Positions 11,172 to 24,500 of a stretch of DNA of 64,000 nt are shown here, piece by piece. The notes under the pieces were generated by a model. That model had not been told where the DNA came from and did not search any database. It saw only the letters and a list, made by a program, of their open reading frames with translations. The DNA comes from Diphasiastrum complanatum (lineage: Eukaryota > Streptophyta > Lycopodiopsida > Lycopodiales > Lycopodiaceae): positions 3,624,733-3,688,732 of the forward strand of contig CM055109.1 in assembly GCA_029204225.1 (NCBI GenBank), written 5' to 3'. A program made the position numbers and the translations under genes. How positions within the stretch are numbered: position 1 is the stretch's first letter; every line of letters begins with the position of its first letter.

Positions 11172-13658
11172 GATTTGCCAGCAGGAACCAAATATGCGCA
11201 GGAACAACGATTAGAAGATCTTAAAATGCAATTAGACATAATATTTCGTTCAGATATTGAGCAGAAACTGGCCTTGCGTCAGCGAAAGATGAAATTTTTT
11301 GGTAAGAGATCTTATGCTGAATTGTAAAGTCGCTTCATCAGATCTGCATGTCTTCTTTGTACTCATTTGTTGTGATAATTTATTATTTTTTTTGAATGTA
11401 GGAAGATTGTTCGAATCTAAGAACATGCCTTGTTTAGTTTTATTGAACGATCTAGTGATTTTTGAATGAAAGCTGTAGTGTTCCTAGCAACAAGTTGAAC
11501 TGACAGGTTGTCAGCAGGATCTTGGAATCTGAAGCTACTTGTTAAGGTATAGCTGATTGTAGAGCAACAAGCTATTCAATCTTATGGTGATATTTTCAAC
11601 ACAGAGAGAAGGAAGATAGAACGAAGAATTCGACGTCTTGAGAGGCAGCATCGTGCAAGCTTTGACCATCACTCAGTGGAGACAATAAGGCAAGCTGGAA
11701 ATATTGCCAGGCAACTTGCACAACTTCGAGAAGATCTTGAGTATGTGCGTGTAAGTGAAGGCAGTCTTGGCCTGCTTCAGCCATTTTACGATTCAAAGGT
11801 CTCTCTTAAAGGGAAACAACTTTCCATGCTAATGTTCACAAAATTCTATTTTGTGCAGTTCTTTCCTAAAACTGAGAAATATGTGTCACTATTTCTGGGA
11901 AACGACGATGAGTTGGTTGTTGCCCAGAGGCTGGAGTTGCGAGCAAAGATCAAGGCTAATCTTGCTGCTGCTAGAATTGACCTTGAAGGTTTGAGTTTAT
12001 TTTTTCATCACATTATGTTGGATGTGATCAGTTTTCTCAAACCTTTTTTTAAAGGCATGCTGAGGAATGTAGAGGCCTTTGGAGTCATTTTCTATTACCT
12101 GCAACTGAACTCGGTAGTTAAAGGACTTTTTGATGTGTTTTGTGCTTTAAATTTGCATGTTATCTATAATCTTATATCCCGTTTGTTGAGAATTCTAATT
12201 CTGTTCAAGAATACCGTCCTTAAATATCAATTTTCACTTCCTTTGTTGCTAAAATGTGCCATTCTGCAGCCTTTCAGATCACTCTAGATTCTCAAGACTT
12301 TTCACCAGGCTACACTCCTATTGTCAGTTCTATTGTGCCATCTTATTCTTGCTTTGCTTCCTGGGGAAACTCTTCCTTCGTGATCATCATAGCATCTAGG
12401 GTTACAAGGAAGAAAGCCAAACCCTTTGAATATTCTACAGTGACATAGTGTAAATCCACGAAAATCTTATTGGTTGCAATAGTCGTTGAAAAAAGAGTAT
12501 CAACCCTCATAATTGCAGATATTCAGGATGGGATATTATGGAATTGCAGAAACTGGAAGCGATGATGATGAGGCCATGGATTTAAGTGAAAGCGACTTCT
12601 TCATGGCTGGCAGTTCTAGTGATGATGCAGATGCGGACGATGAGTGGACAGACAAAAGTCCTAGGTGAACATTGTGTTTCTTTCTTTCTGGCATTGCTCC
12701 TTTCAGTCATCTCTTCAAAGTAATCATTTGTGGAACTCTTATCATGCTTCTAGATCCAGTTGTAGGATTTTTTATTTTATTTGATCACTCGCCTGCTGTT
12801 CTCTAGTGGCTCCTGATTTGCTTTTCTATATTTCCAGTCACTTATTTTGGTAAATTGTCATAGATGGGGAGATGAACGGGATGACACATCAAGAGAGGTG
12901 ATACCCCACAGTCCCAAGCATGATGTTTTCAATATGAGACAACCAGAAAATCAGAAACTTGATTCTTTGGAGGTGGCTTCTTCTTCTTATCATGCACGTT
13001 GCCATTCGTCGACTGATGACGGAGAGGACCAGGTATGAGGTTCAATCTTTATATTTAGTCCAGTTTTGTTCTCAATTAAGGTGATTCTTTAGCCATGGTG
13101 AGAGCCCCTGGTTTTAAATTACAGTTATTTGCAGTGATGTTGCAATCAAGCTGTTTTTGCTATTTTTGTGCTCTTCTCAGATTATATAATTGTAAGTGCA
13201 TGTTGGAGTCCTATTATCAAGTTTCTTAGGAGCAGCTTCAAATGAAAAGTACATCATATCATATTCCAGATCTTCTTTCTTATAAACTTGTTTTCCTTGT
13301 ATGCAAATACTCAGATACATAGTGCATGTCCTTCTCATACTTGCAGAGGGAAAAATCTTCAAGGGTGCTCATGCCTCCTCCACCTGCAATGCATCGCCCT
13401 TCATCAGTTCTGTGTCCTATTGTTGATCCTAGGATCAGGCATTCATCTAGTACGAGTGAACTAGGCACGGCTAATTATCTATCATCGAGCAACAGTGATG
13501 AGGTTGCAAGGGCAAAAAGCAATACATCCTCAACCATTAGTTTAGAGAATATTAAGGGTTCAGAGGCAAGGGATGTATATGGAAGCTCTCAATCAGATGC
13601 TCAGAAGCTGTCAAAACGTAGTGGCCGTAATAAGAAGAAAATCAAGCATTATGTTTGA
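11172..13658 (+). CDS. EFG1: rRNA-processing protein EFG1 homologue, exons 2 to last (5' exon not found)
   Basis: EFG1 is a nucleolar factor of small-subunit (18S) rRNA processing. Coding exons that join in phase: 11172-11301, 11605-11750, 11859-11988, 12550-12664, 12864-13032 and 13347-13658 (stop 13656-13658), giving 333 residues. Signatures in order are DLPAG, LRQRKMKFFE, RRKIERRIRRLERQ, LREDLEYVRFFPKTEKYVSL and AKIKANL. An acidic block follows (DLEETGSDDDEAMDLSESDF, then DDEWTDK), typical of the plant homologues. The C-terminus is Ser-rich and then basic (GRNKKKIKHY), probably nucleolar-targeting. The acceptor before 12550 was chosen because the more pyrimidine-rich AG ending at 12518 breaks the frame, whereas G|AA restores the family sequence. 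The expected N-terminal 60-80 residues lie on an upstream exon I could not locate; an in-frame ATG at 11133 reads through the likely acceptor and is less plausible. The long basic segment suggests coiled coil. Confidence 0.82.
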
Positions 13659-14792
13659 AAGAACGTATGCTGTCATTTCTGTATTATTTGCATCTGCAAG
13701 ATCAAGTATTCTTACTCATTTGATGGGTGGAAGTGTTATGGTGGAGGTTTCACGATGGCTGATCTTGGAAATGTTTTACTCTCTCCTTTCTAAGCCAAGC
13801 TGTATGAACTACCATATCAAAATTAGAAAATCAATATATTAAGTATGGTTTTTAAGAAATCAGTTGATTTCCCCTGCATGAATGTGCATGAATGCTTAAA
13901 TTAGTCTACTTTTCCTGCCTGTCTTTTGTAAATATATTATGCCATCAAAACCTTCATTATGTGACATGTCACTCAAAAAGATGGTAGATTTTAATTATAG
14001 ATGAACATTCTTCTTATCAACTTAATAGAAAACCTATGCATTAAACTGCATGCTATATTTCTGAAGTTTTGCAGTAACAGCATTCACTTTTTATCATTGT
14101 TGGCAGTTAACTACCTAGAACTGTTCCTAAATGATGCTGAACAATTTCTGTAACTTTAGCGTACCTAGAATACTGCCAATGATACCCGTATAATGTGACT
14201 AATCAACTCAAAATTTATGCAATTGTTTTATTTTAAATTTTCATTTTTTTTTCACCCTAACACATCCATGAAAAAAAGACAAAAACACACAACATTCCAA
14301 TTGAGCGTTGCAGATTTATAGAATCATCATCCAATGATGATATGTCATGATTGCAATACACGTTTCAGAACACAATTTGGAACATGTTTCGGATTTTAAG
14401 ATTAGGGTTTTTTGAAATGTAACATATATTTATATTTTTCTTTTAAACTTTTCATTAAATTTTTAGAAATTTATTCAAGGAAAAATGTTCAAAACATGAG
14501 GTAAACAATAGTAAGAATAATGTTATACTATAATACTACTCAAAAAATCTATATATAAATAAATGGGAATGACACTTATGTTCTTTGAGATTTACTTTGT
14601 AGTAGCTGGCAAGGCATTGCACGTCCATATTACAACTTTAGTTATAACGTGCTTGAAGGTAGTCTTTTCAAACGTGAAAAAAGGTACTAGTTTGAAACAA
14701 TGGTGCTTTTAATTATGGTGTTTGGATTTTCTAAAAGTAATATAAAATTGCGTTTTGGATTCTAAAATGCTCATTTCAAAACACAAATGTAG

Positions 14793-14793
<1 letters not shown>
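13659..14793. other. Downstream spacer of EFG1
   Basis: AT-rich 3' untranslated and intergenic sequence. Short open frames here (for example to 13842) have no recognisable features. No RNA gene or repeat ends seen. Confidence 0.5.
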
Positions 14794-14848
<55 letters not shown>

Positions 14849-14932
14849 TAGATTAATAGATCAAAGCTCCTCTTGACAAGTCAAGTCAATCTTGACAAGT
14901 CAAGACCAAAACCTTTTAACCTTTATTCATAA
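14794..14932. repeat. (GA)n microsatellite with linked CTTGACAAGTCAAG repeat
   Basis: A tract of about 54 bp of GA with one AA interruption is followed by CTTGACAAGTCAAG twice, at about 14871-14907, ending CAAGTCAAGACCAAAACC. The same arrangement occurs in reverse orientation at about 50870-51026, where GGTTTGGTCTTGACTTGTCAAG precedes a (CT)n tract. The two loci therefore belong to one dispersed repeat family that carries the microsatellite. Confidence 0.75.
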
Positions 14933-15349
14933 ACCAACAAGGAAAGACATAGTGAAAAAACATATAGTACTAGTAAAACATCGTAAAGCAAAACATATTT
15001 CAAGACATTCAGCTGGTACCTGCCACCATCCCATCACACAAAATCACGCAAGTTAGCACAGTGAGGAAGACAAGTGTCAATGCTGAATGTTGGTTGTTAT
15101 CCAAGTACAAAATACGTTTAACTAATCAGCTTGCAATGCAAATAAAATTTTATAATCCAATCTTCCCTTACTGGAAGTTGCTTATAGCGATAGGCCAAAC
15201 CATATCATTACCATATCAGGGCGAGTGACATACTGATCAGTTTTATGGTTTTGGTCCTTATCTTTTAATTATACAAATGGAAGCGCATTGTGGCAAGCCA
15301 TTGGGCCCTGCCTTTGTAACACGAAATAAATTGTATGTTATGGTTTTTT

Positions 15350-17900
15350 TTATTGACACATGTATATTGGTGAATGATCTGACAAATAAGCGTACGTACT
15401 TCCAGATAAATTTTTGGGATTTTCTATGTTTGTCCAAACATGATCTAATTGGGTGCCATATGTAGTTGTTACTTGTTGAGAGGATAGTTGTATATTATGG
15501 TCACGCATAACTGATTCAAGTTTTTGGAAATTAGTGTTTATGTTTAATATTTATGTCACCCAATATGATAGTGGGTGCGTTTTTGGGAATATTGTTAAGT
15601 ATTATATTTAGTTGTTCAATAAACGTGGAAATAGTATTATTTGAGTGTCTATATATTGCAATAATATGTACATTGTAAGCTTTATGAGCAAATGTAGCAT
15701 GAATAAATTCATTGTGCAGTGTATTAAATAATTGTACATGTTCAGGGTGTTCAGTTTTACGATACAATATTGTTGAGCCTGCGAACACGTAATTGTCAAT
15801 GGCTTCGAAGATTGTTGGAAAGTAAGGTTTATGATTATGTGTTTGGGTTTCTTGTAAACATAATATGTGTGACGTCATTAGGTTATGATCATTTACAATA
15901 CTATGTTTGTATTTAGATAATGATCTAGTATTTAGTGATTGAATAATGAGATGTGTTTTTGGTGTAGGTACACATATTGGGAATTTGGAACTCCCATTTT
16001 GCTGTTGTTCTTAGACGTGTCATTTCTTTTTGTACACATGGATCAATTTTTAAGTGTTCTGAAGTTAATGGCGATGTGATGTATAAATTTTCAGGTTTTT
16101 TTAACTCGGGTGAGTGTTGTTTACAGTAAACCATGTTTTGAAACATGTTTTTGGGTTGAATGCTAGTTCAATTATTGTCAAACCTTGGGCTCGGTGTATT
16201 GCTATTCTGTTTGAAAATTGTTTTCTTGTAACCTTATTAAAAATAGAATGGCCAACTTGAAATTCTTTCGTGATTCGGTGTATTGGAGTCCATGTTTGGT
16301 TTATATTATGGGTTTTGTAGATGTACTGATTATTGTGGCGAGTTTTTGCACCTATTTCAGAATTATGGAATTCTATCCATAAAATGTCTTCTGTAGAGGT
16401 CATTGTTGTAGTTGGAAAATGCCATCTGCTTCATTAACAAGTCCATCTTCAATATCTATGTTTGTTGCACAAAGTTCTACCAACATGCCTTATTTTACAT
16501 AAATTATTTTTGCTAATGATTGTGTTGCTGATGGTGCTTCTGGTATTACTATTGTGGCACTGCAAGTATGTCAATTGCCCGTAGACAGAATTCTGTACTT
16601 GTGATTGTATGGTAGACTTCATTGTTGTGTTGTTGTATATCTTTGTTTATGTAAAATAGGTACGGTAAATTTGGCACAAAGGGTGGTGTTTTATGACAAT
16701 GTTTATTTAACCAATCAATATCTGCAGATGTATGTGTGGTTTCTCTAATTCTATTTAAAACATGTATGAATTCTATATTTTGTTGTCGCATTACTTGTTC
16801 AAGTTCATAGTAGGTGAACTTGTTTTGTCAACATGAATTATGAAATGCGACCATACTATTTTCAGGTTGTTTAAAGATCCAGGAGTCTAGAACTGGAGCT
16901 ATTTGAAATAGATCACCACAAGTTATAATATCAAGTCCACCGAAAAATTTGGTTGGATTGTGTTTGATCGTTCGAAGTCGTTGATCTGTGAATCAGAAAG
17001 TTCTTTCACCAATTAAAGAAATTTCATCAAATACTACGAGGCATAATTTTTTGTATTGAATTGATAGTGTTTGTAATTTGTCACCAGAAAGAGAAGTCAA
17101 TTTTTTTGTGTTTATAGGTAAATGTAATGCGGAATGTATTGTTTTCCTGTATATGCCATCATTAATACTCTTGGATTTTGTATATCATCTGTGGTATCTT
17201 TATAGTAATGACGCAGTAAACCTTGTACAAGAAGCAATAAAGTAAATGTTTTCCCTGTACCAGCGCCTCCAGTAAAAAATAGATGAATTCATTTTTTTGT
17301 CGTTTGTTCGTTTTTTTTGTGCATTATGTCGTCAAAAAACAAGCTTTGCACAAGATTTAATTTTGCAAGTTCGTGATAATATGTATTTTGATACATGATA
17401 TTGTATGTTGATTTTGGAATTGTATCTATTGGTTTTTTGGGGTTGCATTCTGCATGAGTTGGAAATTCAAGTTGTAGATCATAATTATTGATGTTACAGG
17501 TATTCAAGTTTCGATTTGATGTTTCAATGTTTGATGATTTGTTTTCGGAGTCGGGTATTAATGAATGTGAATGTTCTCGTGGAAGCATGTAAAGGTAATG
17601 ATAATACAATAAATGCTGCAAGTTGTGCACTCATCTGCTTGTGCATTTAAAAATGCATTGCCCATGTTTTTTAATCTTGTAAATGTATTTACATTTTGAT
17701 GTAAAGATTATGTAAATGCATGTGTTAAAGATTGCGAAAGAATAGTACCAATTTTTGTTAAATACGATGTGCAGTAACTTACAGCTGCATATGGATGAAA
17801 AATGTATTGCAAATCCATGTTTGCATTCCAAAGTTGACTAATGGGTGGATTGAAATTGTTTGTGTATATGTTTTTTGGATGGCGTTGTAAAAATATTGGT
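15350..17900 (-). pseudogene. Helentron-type transposase relic: Rep-helicase linker, Pif1 helicase and C-terminal endonuclease
   Basis: Read 3' to 5', the order is as follows. NPPISQLWNANMDLQY and SAQLAAFIVLSLPL (about 17860-17580) are the stretch between Rep and helicase of Helitrons. Then comes a Pif1-like SF1 helicase: Walker A GGAGTGKT (17247-17270), Walker B FDEISLIG (about 17010-17040), GGLDIITCGDLFQIAPV (about 16890-16940), LEQVMRQQN (about 16790), and a late block RKQF with IHRAQGLTI (about 16170-16240). Last is an endonuclease/exonuclease/phosphatase fold: NTRSLSKYK, ILCLQETQTHN, IILGDIN, LDHVWTN, SDHSPIY, with a stop at 15350. Several frameshifts and stops (one right after the GDIN motif) make it dead. 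Rep HUH motifs are absent; the relic ends near 17900. Helicase fused to such an endonuclease defines Helentrons; typical plant Helitrons lack it. In a live element the enzyme performs rolling-circle-type transposition. Confidence 0.8.
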
Positions 17901-19245
17901 TATGTGTTTGCAGTTCTTATGCAAAATTTTGGAATCTGCACAGAGGCAAGAAAGACATGTTAGAAGTAGGCAGACCACAAGTATTGATAAAAGAAAGGAA
18001 TAAAGTTATGAACAAAGAACAATATTTAGAAAAATAATGTGCGCAGTTTTGCACAACCTAATAGAACTTAAACAAAGTGCATGTAAAGCAACTCCTTTAA
18101 AAGTTGAAACCATAAGTTATAGATTACAAATATTTTTTGCTTTTGAAAGAACATCATCTTGATATTGAGGATAATATCTTCTTGTTGGTATGGGGGCGCT
18201 GACGACATAAATTACCCCCCGCTATTAGTCTATAAGTACCCAAACATCAATCCTCAATATTTAATAATTATGGGACTTGCCAATATTTCAGCCTATTGTA
18301 GGCCCATAAATCCTAATGTAAGCCATTCTTAGGGTGCAACCTCTATAAGATATCTTTTGGATCTCTTGCACCTTATTCTTCATCTCTTTTCTTTTAACTC
18401 TCTCGCTCTCTTGTACAAATTATTATTGTTGCATATCATCTCTTCTGGCTTTCGCATGGGTTCCCTCAGTTGAGGACGACCTTGGCACTCCACTAGAGAT
18501 GGGGTGGCCAAGCAAAATCAGATTTCTCTGGAACATGATATGTTACAAGAGATTTATCTCAGGCAGTCTTTAGAATTTTTGTGGGATCAAGAGCAGCATC
18601 ATGTACGCCCGACAAAGCAGCAGGGGAAGCGAAGCCTCCTGGTTTTTAGTTCACGAACATAAAAGTCAAACACAACCCAAAATGTATGTTAGTGCCTCTC
18701 ACTAGAGAGGCTTAAAGAAGGGAACCAGGTTTTGTGAAAACACAATCATCCCGTGTAGGGTCCCAGGTTTGATAGCAGTATAAATAACCAAGAGTTTGTT
18801 GTTGTCCCAGCTACCATGATGCGTTATTACTACCAGAATCTTTCCGTGTTCGTAGAAGAACAGAATTTGGTTCTTTACAGTAGTATCTAAATTCTATCAA
18901 TAATTGCAAAGACATGGGATTTGCAAACTTGCCTTTGAGACTCGCAACTCTAAATAGAGCACATTTTTTTATATTTTTGGACAAAGCGCTTACTTTTACA
19001 AAGCCAATCCAACACTTACCTGATTCTAAATTTACTATCCAAATGTTTGTGTGAACGGAAAGCCTAAAACAAAGGCAAGCAAATATGAAATCGAACTGGA
19101 GCTGCAAACGTAGTATGTATTTCATATTGTATATACATTTCCATAGCAAATACTAAAAGGTTCATAAAAAACTCACGGCTGGAAGACAATATCAAAAATT
19201 TGACTTGAATGCAGTAGACGTTCACGCAGTCTCCACCCCAGAAGC
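17901..19245. other. Spacer with one unassigned open stretch
   Basis: No gene assigned. At about 18480-18660 the plus strand is open for roughly 55 codons, with DMLQEIYLRQSLEFLWDQ and HHVRPTKQQGKR. It lies just beyond the Helentron relic and could be a captured exon or an old retroelement piece. Upstream of it 18180-18470 is promoter-like, with a pyrimidine-rich CTCTTTTCTTTTAACTCTCTC stretch, compatible with a solo LTR end, but no partner copy was found. Confidence 0.3.
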
Positions 19246-19385
19246 AAAGCCTCACGCACACTGATTTGAATAGAACGACGAACCACCATAGCCTCTTTAA
19301 TATTCGAAGAACACGAGAAGGAAAGCCTCACGCACACTGATTTGAAGAGAACGACGAACCACCACAACTTCTTTGATTTCAAAGA
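19246..19385. repeat. Two-copy tandem repeat, 76-bp unit
   Basis: AAAGCCTCACGCACACTGAT begins copies at 19246 and 19322, each continuing into GAACGACGAACCACCA. The second copy loses similarity after about 60 bp. Nothing else is recognisable to 20295. Confidence 0.75.
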
Positions 19386-20338
19386 AGAAGAGAATGAACA
19401 GATGATTGATCTTGTTTGTTTTTGAAGAACAAGAAGAAAAACAAGCGACTGTCAAAAGATCAAGAAACAAAAGCCCTTTCAGAAAAAATCCAGAAACCAT
19501 CACATGCAGTGACAATCGCCACCTTGAGAATGGCAAGTCACGTGAAAATCGAAGATGCAAATCCGGAATGAAAATGAAAACAAATCTAAATCCAAGTGTC
19601 AATCTGTTCATATCGAAGCACTCCCAAACCCGGAAAGGAAAATGTTTTAAGAATATAAAGTGAATAAAAAGAAAAAAACAATAGGTAGCTCAAAATCCTA
19701 GAAAAATACTCAATTTATTTTTAAATGCCAGATGTCATACCCACAAAAACCAGGGAATTGAAAAAAAAAAACACATTTACATATGTCATTTGAATTAAAA
19801 CCAAAACACAAGTAGGTCAATGTGGCAAATGAATGCTAAGTCCTCTTCGCCATGGCGAGTACCACACACTAGAAGATGTGCACATATAGCAATTTATGTT
19901 AATTATCAGAAATCTAGTACAGTTTCGTAAAGTAATCTGTTCACAGATTTATGCCGCACAGACAAAACGCAAGATTGTCCAACCTGCATCACCACCCTAT
20001 GTCCCACCAACACTAGCATCCAAGAGAAATGGAATCTGGTATAAAGCACTAATGAATATCGTGCATGGGTGTGGATCGATCAGAATTGAACACAGACTAA
20101 TGACCAGGTGGAGCTAGTTAGAATGTATGTAGTACTAGTTAACGAAGTTTTGGGGAGACTTACGATATAAGTTAGGAAAACCATGGAACTCACGTACAAT
20201 GCCAATTTGTCACTATTCATTGATAGACAAAGTACTACCCTAGATAGGAGAAAATAGGCATACCATGGAGACATAGATTGAAGGAAACACCACCCATGAT
20301 CTTGGAGTTTAGATCCACTTAGGATCTGTATTTTTCAC

Positions 20339-20351
20339 ATGGTATCAGAGC
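20339..20351 (+). other. Primer-binding site of Copia-1 (initiator-Met tRNA)
   Basis: TGGTATCAGAGC is the standard plant Copia primer site, complementary to the 3' end of tRNA-iMet. It immediately follows the LTR end TTTTTCACA. Confidence 0.92.
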
Positions 20352-21513
20352 TGGTTGGCTTCTATTCACAGTAAGTATTCCATTTTTGGTGATATTTGGA
20401 TGTTTGATCAAGTTCTAGCATGATTTTGCATTGCTTTGTTGATCAAATCTTACTAACCTTTGTTTTGTGAGTTGAACTTGTGGATCAAAAGCATATTTCA
20501 GGTCTATTGAAGATCAGAGGCTGAAAAGAAACTATTTTGGATCAGATCATAACACCTAATCATTTGTGATTGTGAGGCTTGTGCATATTCAATACTAACA
20601 ATGTTCTTTTCAATCCTATTGTTGACAATCTCCATTCTTGGATGAACACTCTCCTTAAGTGGATGAAACTTCTCCTTAAGTGGATGACAAATGCTCTTTT
20701 GAGTGAGTTGTAATTCTCCTAAAGGCTGAGCAAAGCTCCCATTTGGATGAAAGATCCCCTTTTTTTTGGGTGAACATATTGTAAGCTCCATTGTGAAGAG
20801 CATATTGTAAAGATTGTCATCAATTTTGGCATAAATTTTGGTGTACTTTGTTGAGCATGTAAGTAACTCTCCTTATGTAATTTGATTGGAGCATTTGCTG
20901 GAAGGTGTTAACCATTATGCAAGTGTGTTTTCAGGTTCTTAACAGGTTGAGGAACATTCTCATGTGAAGTGATCTTAGATCTACATCTAAACACCAAGAT
21001 TTGACAAGATAGTGAAGCTAGTCTTGTGATTCACTAAGTGTGCTCATTCATTCACCTCTAAATCTTGTATTTATCACTTGCTGGAGTTTATAAACTTTTA
21101 GAAGTGTGGTTTACATGTGGTTTTACAGGTTGAATCAATATCTTAGTGTGTTGATCATATGTTGATCAAGTTTGTTCATTACTAGGTAATCTTGGCATCC
21201 TAGTTTTGGGTATTTTCTAAGAATGCAAGTAACTCTTCACACCATAACTTGATTTGGTCACTTGCTGGAAAGTTTGAGAGCTTAAGCAAGAGTGTGTTCA
21301 GGTTGGTTTGATTTTGTAATCCATTCTTAGTGTGTGCAAAGTGTTGCATGTGTTTCAATCTTCCTTTCTATGCTTGGAAACCATCTAGGTTCAAGATAGA
21401 AGTGTTTTAGGGTCCTAAATCTTCATAGATCTCTTTATCTATCATTTGTTGAGAGAAAAGTGAGTGCTAAGTGCTTTAGGACAAAACCTAAAAGTTGAAG
21501 AAACATTAGAATT

Positions 21514-24500
21514 ATGGCTTCCAATGGTGGGATCATGCTAGAGTCTAGTGAAAGGTTGAGTTCATCAAACTACTCTACTTGGAAAGTGAGGATGGAGTCC
21601 TTACTTGAGTTGAATGAACTCATGGACATAGTTGCAGAAATTGAAGAGAGACCTCTCACACTTCAAGAGCAACAAAGGTTTGATAAGAAGGCCAAAAGGG
21701 CTCTTCATATCATTAAAATGAATGTTACAAATGAACTTCTCAAGGAAGTTGGAAAGTGTCAAAGTGCAAGTGAGGCATGGAATGCCTTAAAGAAGCTCTT
21801 TGAATCAAAGTCCACATCTAGGGTATTGACCCTAAGGAGACAAATATTTTCTAGTAGGCAAAGAGAGGGTGAAAGTGCTCATGCATTTATCTTGAGAGTT
21901 AAGTCCCTAAGTGATGATTTAGCATGCATTGATGAGAACATAAAAGATGGTGAAATAGTCCAAGTTATGTTGAATGGTTTGCTAAATGAACATGCTAACC
22001 TTGTGCAAAGTTTTGCCATTCAAAGAGTCTTGCCAAGTGTGGTTGACTTGCAAGAAATCTTATTGGCTGAAGAACATAGGTTGCAATCAAAGCTTGATGG
22101 TGCATCCTTGCAAGGTGGAGGTGAAGAGGCTTTCTTCACAAAAGGCAAATTCAAGGGCAAAGGTAAAGGCAAAGGGAAATGGTCCAAAGGTGGTAACTTT
22201 GATCATGATGATCACTCTTCCTCTTCCTCTTCTACTAAGAACAATAAGTCAAAGTTCAAGTGCTTTTATTGTGGGATAAAAGGTCATTTTGCAAATGAAT
22301 GTTATAAGAAGAAAAGAGAGCAAGGAGAGAGGCAAGGAAATCTTACAATAGATGAGGAAGAACATAACACATGTGAATCACTTGTTATGACTTCAAGTTT
22401 GTTAGCCAACATAGATGATAATGATCCTTGGTGGATTGATAGTGGAGCCTCATCTCACATGACAAGACATAAGGAATACTTTACATCCTTATTGTCTTAT
22501 AAGGGAGAAGGTAACATCATCTACACTGCAAATGATGGTCAATGTGACATCAAAGGCATAGGCACTATTCCTATTTCCCTTTCAACAAATAGGAAAGCAA
22601 ATCTTGAAAATGTTTTGTACATTCCTTCAATCACTAAGAATTTGCTTAGTGTAAGTCAAATGATTGACAAAGGACTTGATGTGGAGTTCATTGGAGATGC
22701 ATGTTTGATAAGTAAATGTGGATCCTTGATTGCTCAAGGTAGGAGGCATGGTAAACTTTTCAAGCTTGATGCATGTGTGATCTCTAATCATGAAGGATGT
22801 ATGGCTAGGGAGCAATTGACAAACCAAGAAGTTTGGCACAAGAGGTTGGGCCATCCCAACTTCAAATCTTTGGAGGTAATGGCAAAGAAAGAGCTTGTTC
22901 TTGGTCTCCCTAAAAGTCTTGTTGCAAACAATAGTGTTTGTGAACATTGTGCCTTGTCCAAATCTCATAGACTTGCTTATTCTAGATCTACTTCTAGATC
23001 TAAAGAAGCTTTTCAACTTGTGCATTCTGATATTCATTCTTCTAGTACAACTAGCAATGGTGGGGCAAAGATGTATGCAACTTTCATTGATGACTTTAGT
23101 AGGTATACTTGGATCTATCTTCTTAAAAGTAAGGATGAAGTGTTTGCTGCATTTGTCAAGTTCAAGAATGAAATGGAAAACCAATTCAATACAAAGATCA
23201 AATGCTTAAGATCTGATAATGGAGGGGAATACACCTCAAATAGGTTCAAAGACTTTTGTATAGCACATGGGATTAAGAGGGAGATGTCTAGTCCTAGGAC
23301 TCCACAACAGAATGGAGTGGCCGAGAGGAAGAATAGAACCCTTTGTGAATGTGCCAAGGCAATGAGACTACATGCTAATCTTGCTAAGTCTTTTTGGGGG
23401 GAAGCTTTAGCATGTGCTAACTATCTATGTAATAGATGGACAAGTGCTTCCTTGGATGGTAAAACTCCTCATGAGGTTCTTTATGGTAGAAGGCCGAGTG
23501 TCAAGCATTGTAGGATCTTTGGATGTACATGTTTTGTCAATATCACACTTGATGATAGAACTAAAGAAGATCCTTCATCAAAGAAGGGTGTGTTTGTTGG
23601 CTATAGTGAAGTAAGCAAGGCTTACAAAGTGTACATTCCTTCTACAAAGAAAGTTGTCATAAGTAGGGATGTCATCTTTCATGAAGAGAATGTTTCCAAT
23701 GTTGTTGATGTTGATGTTGATGTGCCTACTAATCATCATGATGTGCAAGATGTCTTGGATGAAGATGGAGATGCCACTCCAAAGCAAACTTCAAGGAAGA
23801 CTCAAAGGCAAAGGGCTAAGCCATCAAGGCTAACCTATGATGAAAAAGGAAAGCAAGTGGTGGACAACTCTAACTTTGCTTTTCTTACCTCTTTTGATGA
23901 ACCAACTTGTGTAGGTGAAGCAATTCAAAAGAAGGAATGGATCCAAGCCATGGATCATGAGCATCAAGCACTCATCAAAAGCAACACATGGAGGTTGGTA
24001 AAGCTTCCAAAGGACAAGAAGGCAATTGGTTGTAAGTGGATCTTCAAGATCAAGACAAATCAAGATGGATCAATCAACAAGTACAAGGCAAGGTTGGTGG
24101 CAAAGGGGTATGCTCAAGAATATGGTATTGACTATGATGAGACCTTTGCACCCGTGGCAAAGATGGTAACTATTCGAATCCTAATCTCTCTTGCAACTCT
24201 TTATGATTGGGATATGTGGCAAATGGATGTTACTAATGCCTTCTTGAATGGTGATCTTGAAGAAGATATTTACATGGAGCAACCCGAGGGCTATGTTTCA
24301 CATGATGAGCCTAATCATGTGTGCTATCTCCAAAAAAGTTTGTATGGGCTAAAGCAAGCACCAAGGAGTTGGTATGCTAAGCTCAATTCCTTCTTACTTT
24401 CTCAAAACTTTGTTATGAGTGAGTATGATCATTCTCTCTACTTTAGATTGAATGAAAATGATATCACTTTACTTTTGATCTATGTTGATGACATTATCTT

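Noticed and set aside
12270-12322. A 53-base micro-exon in EFG1 to repair phase
   Set aside because: Not needed once the acceptor at 12549 is used; the encoded peptide has no family support.
22627-23184. Long antisense frame in Copia-1
   Set aside because: Shadow of the polyprotein frame.
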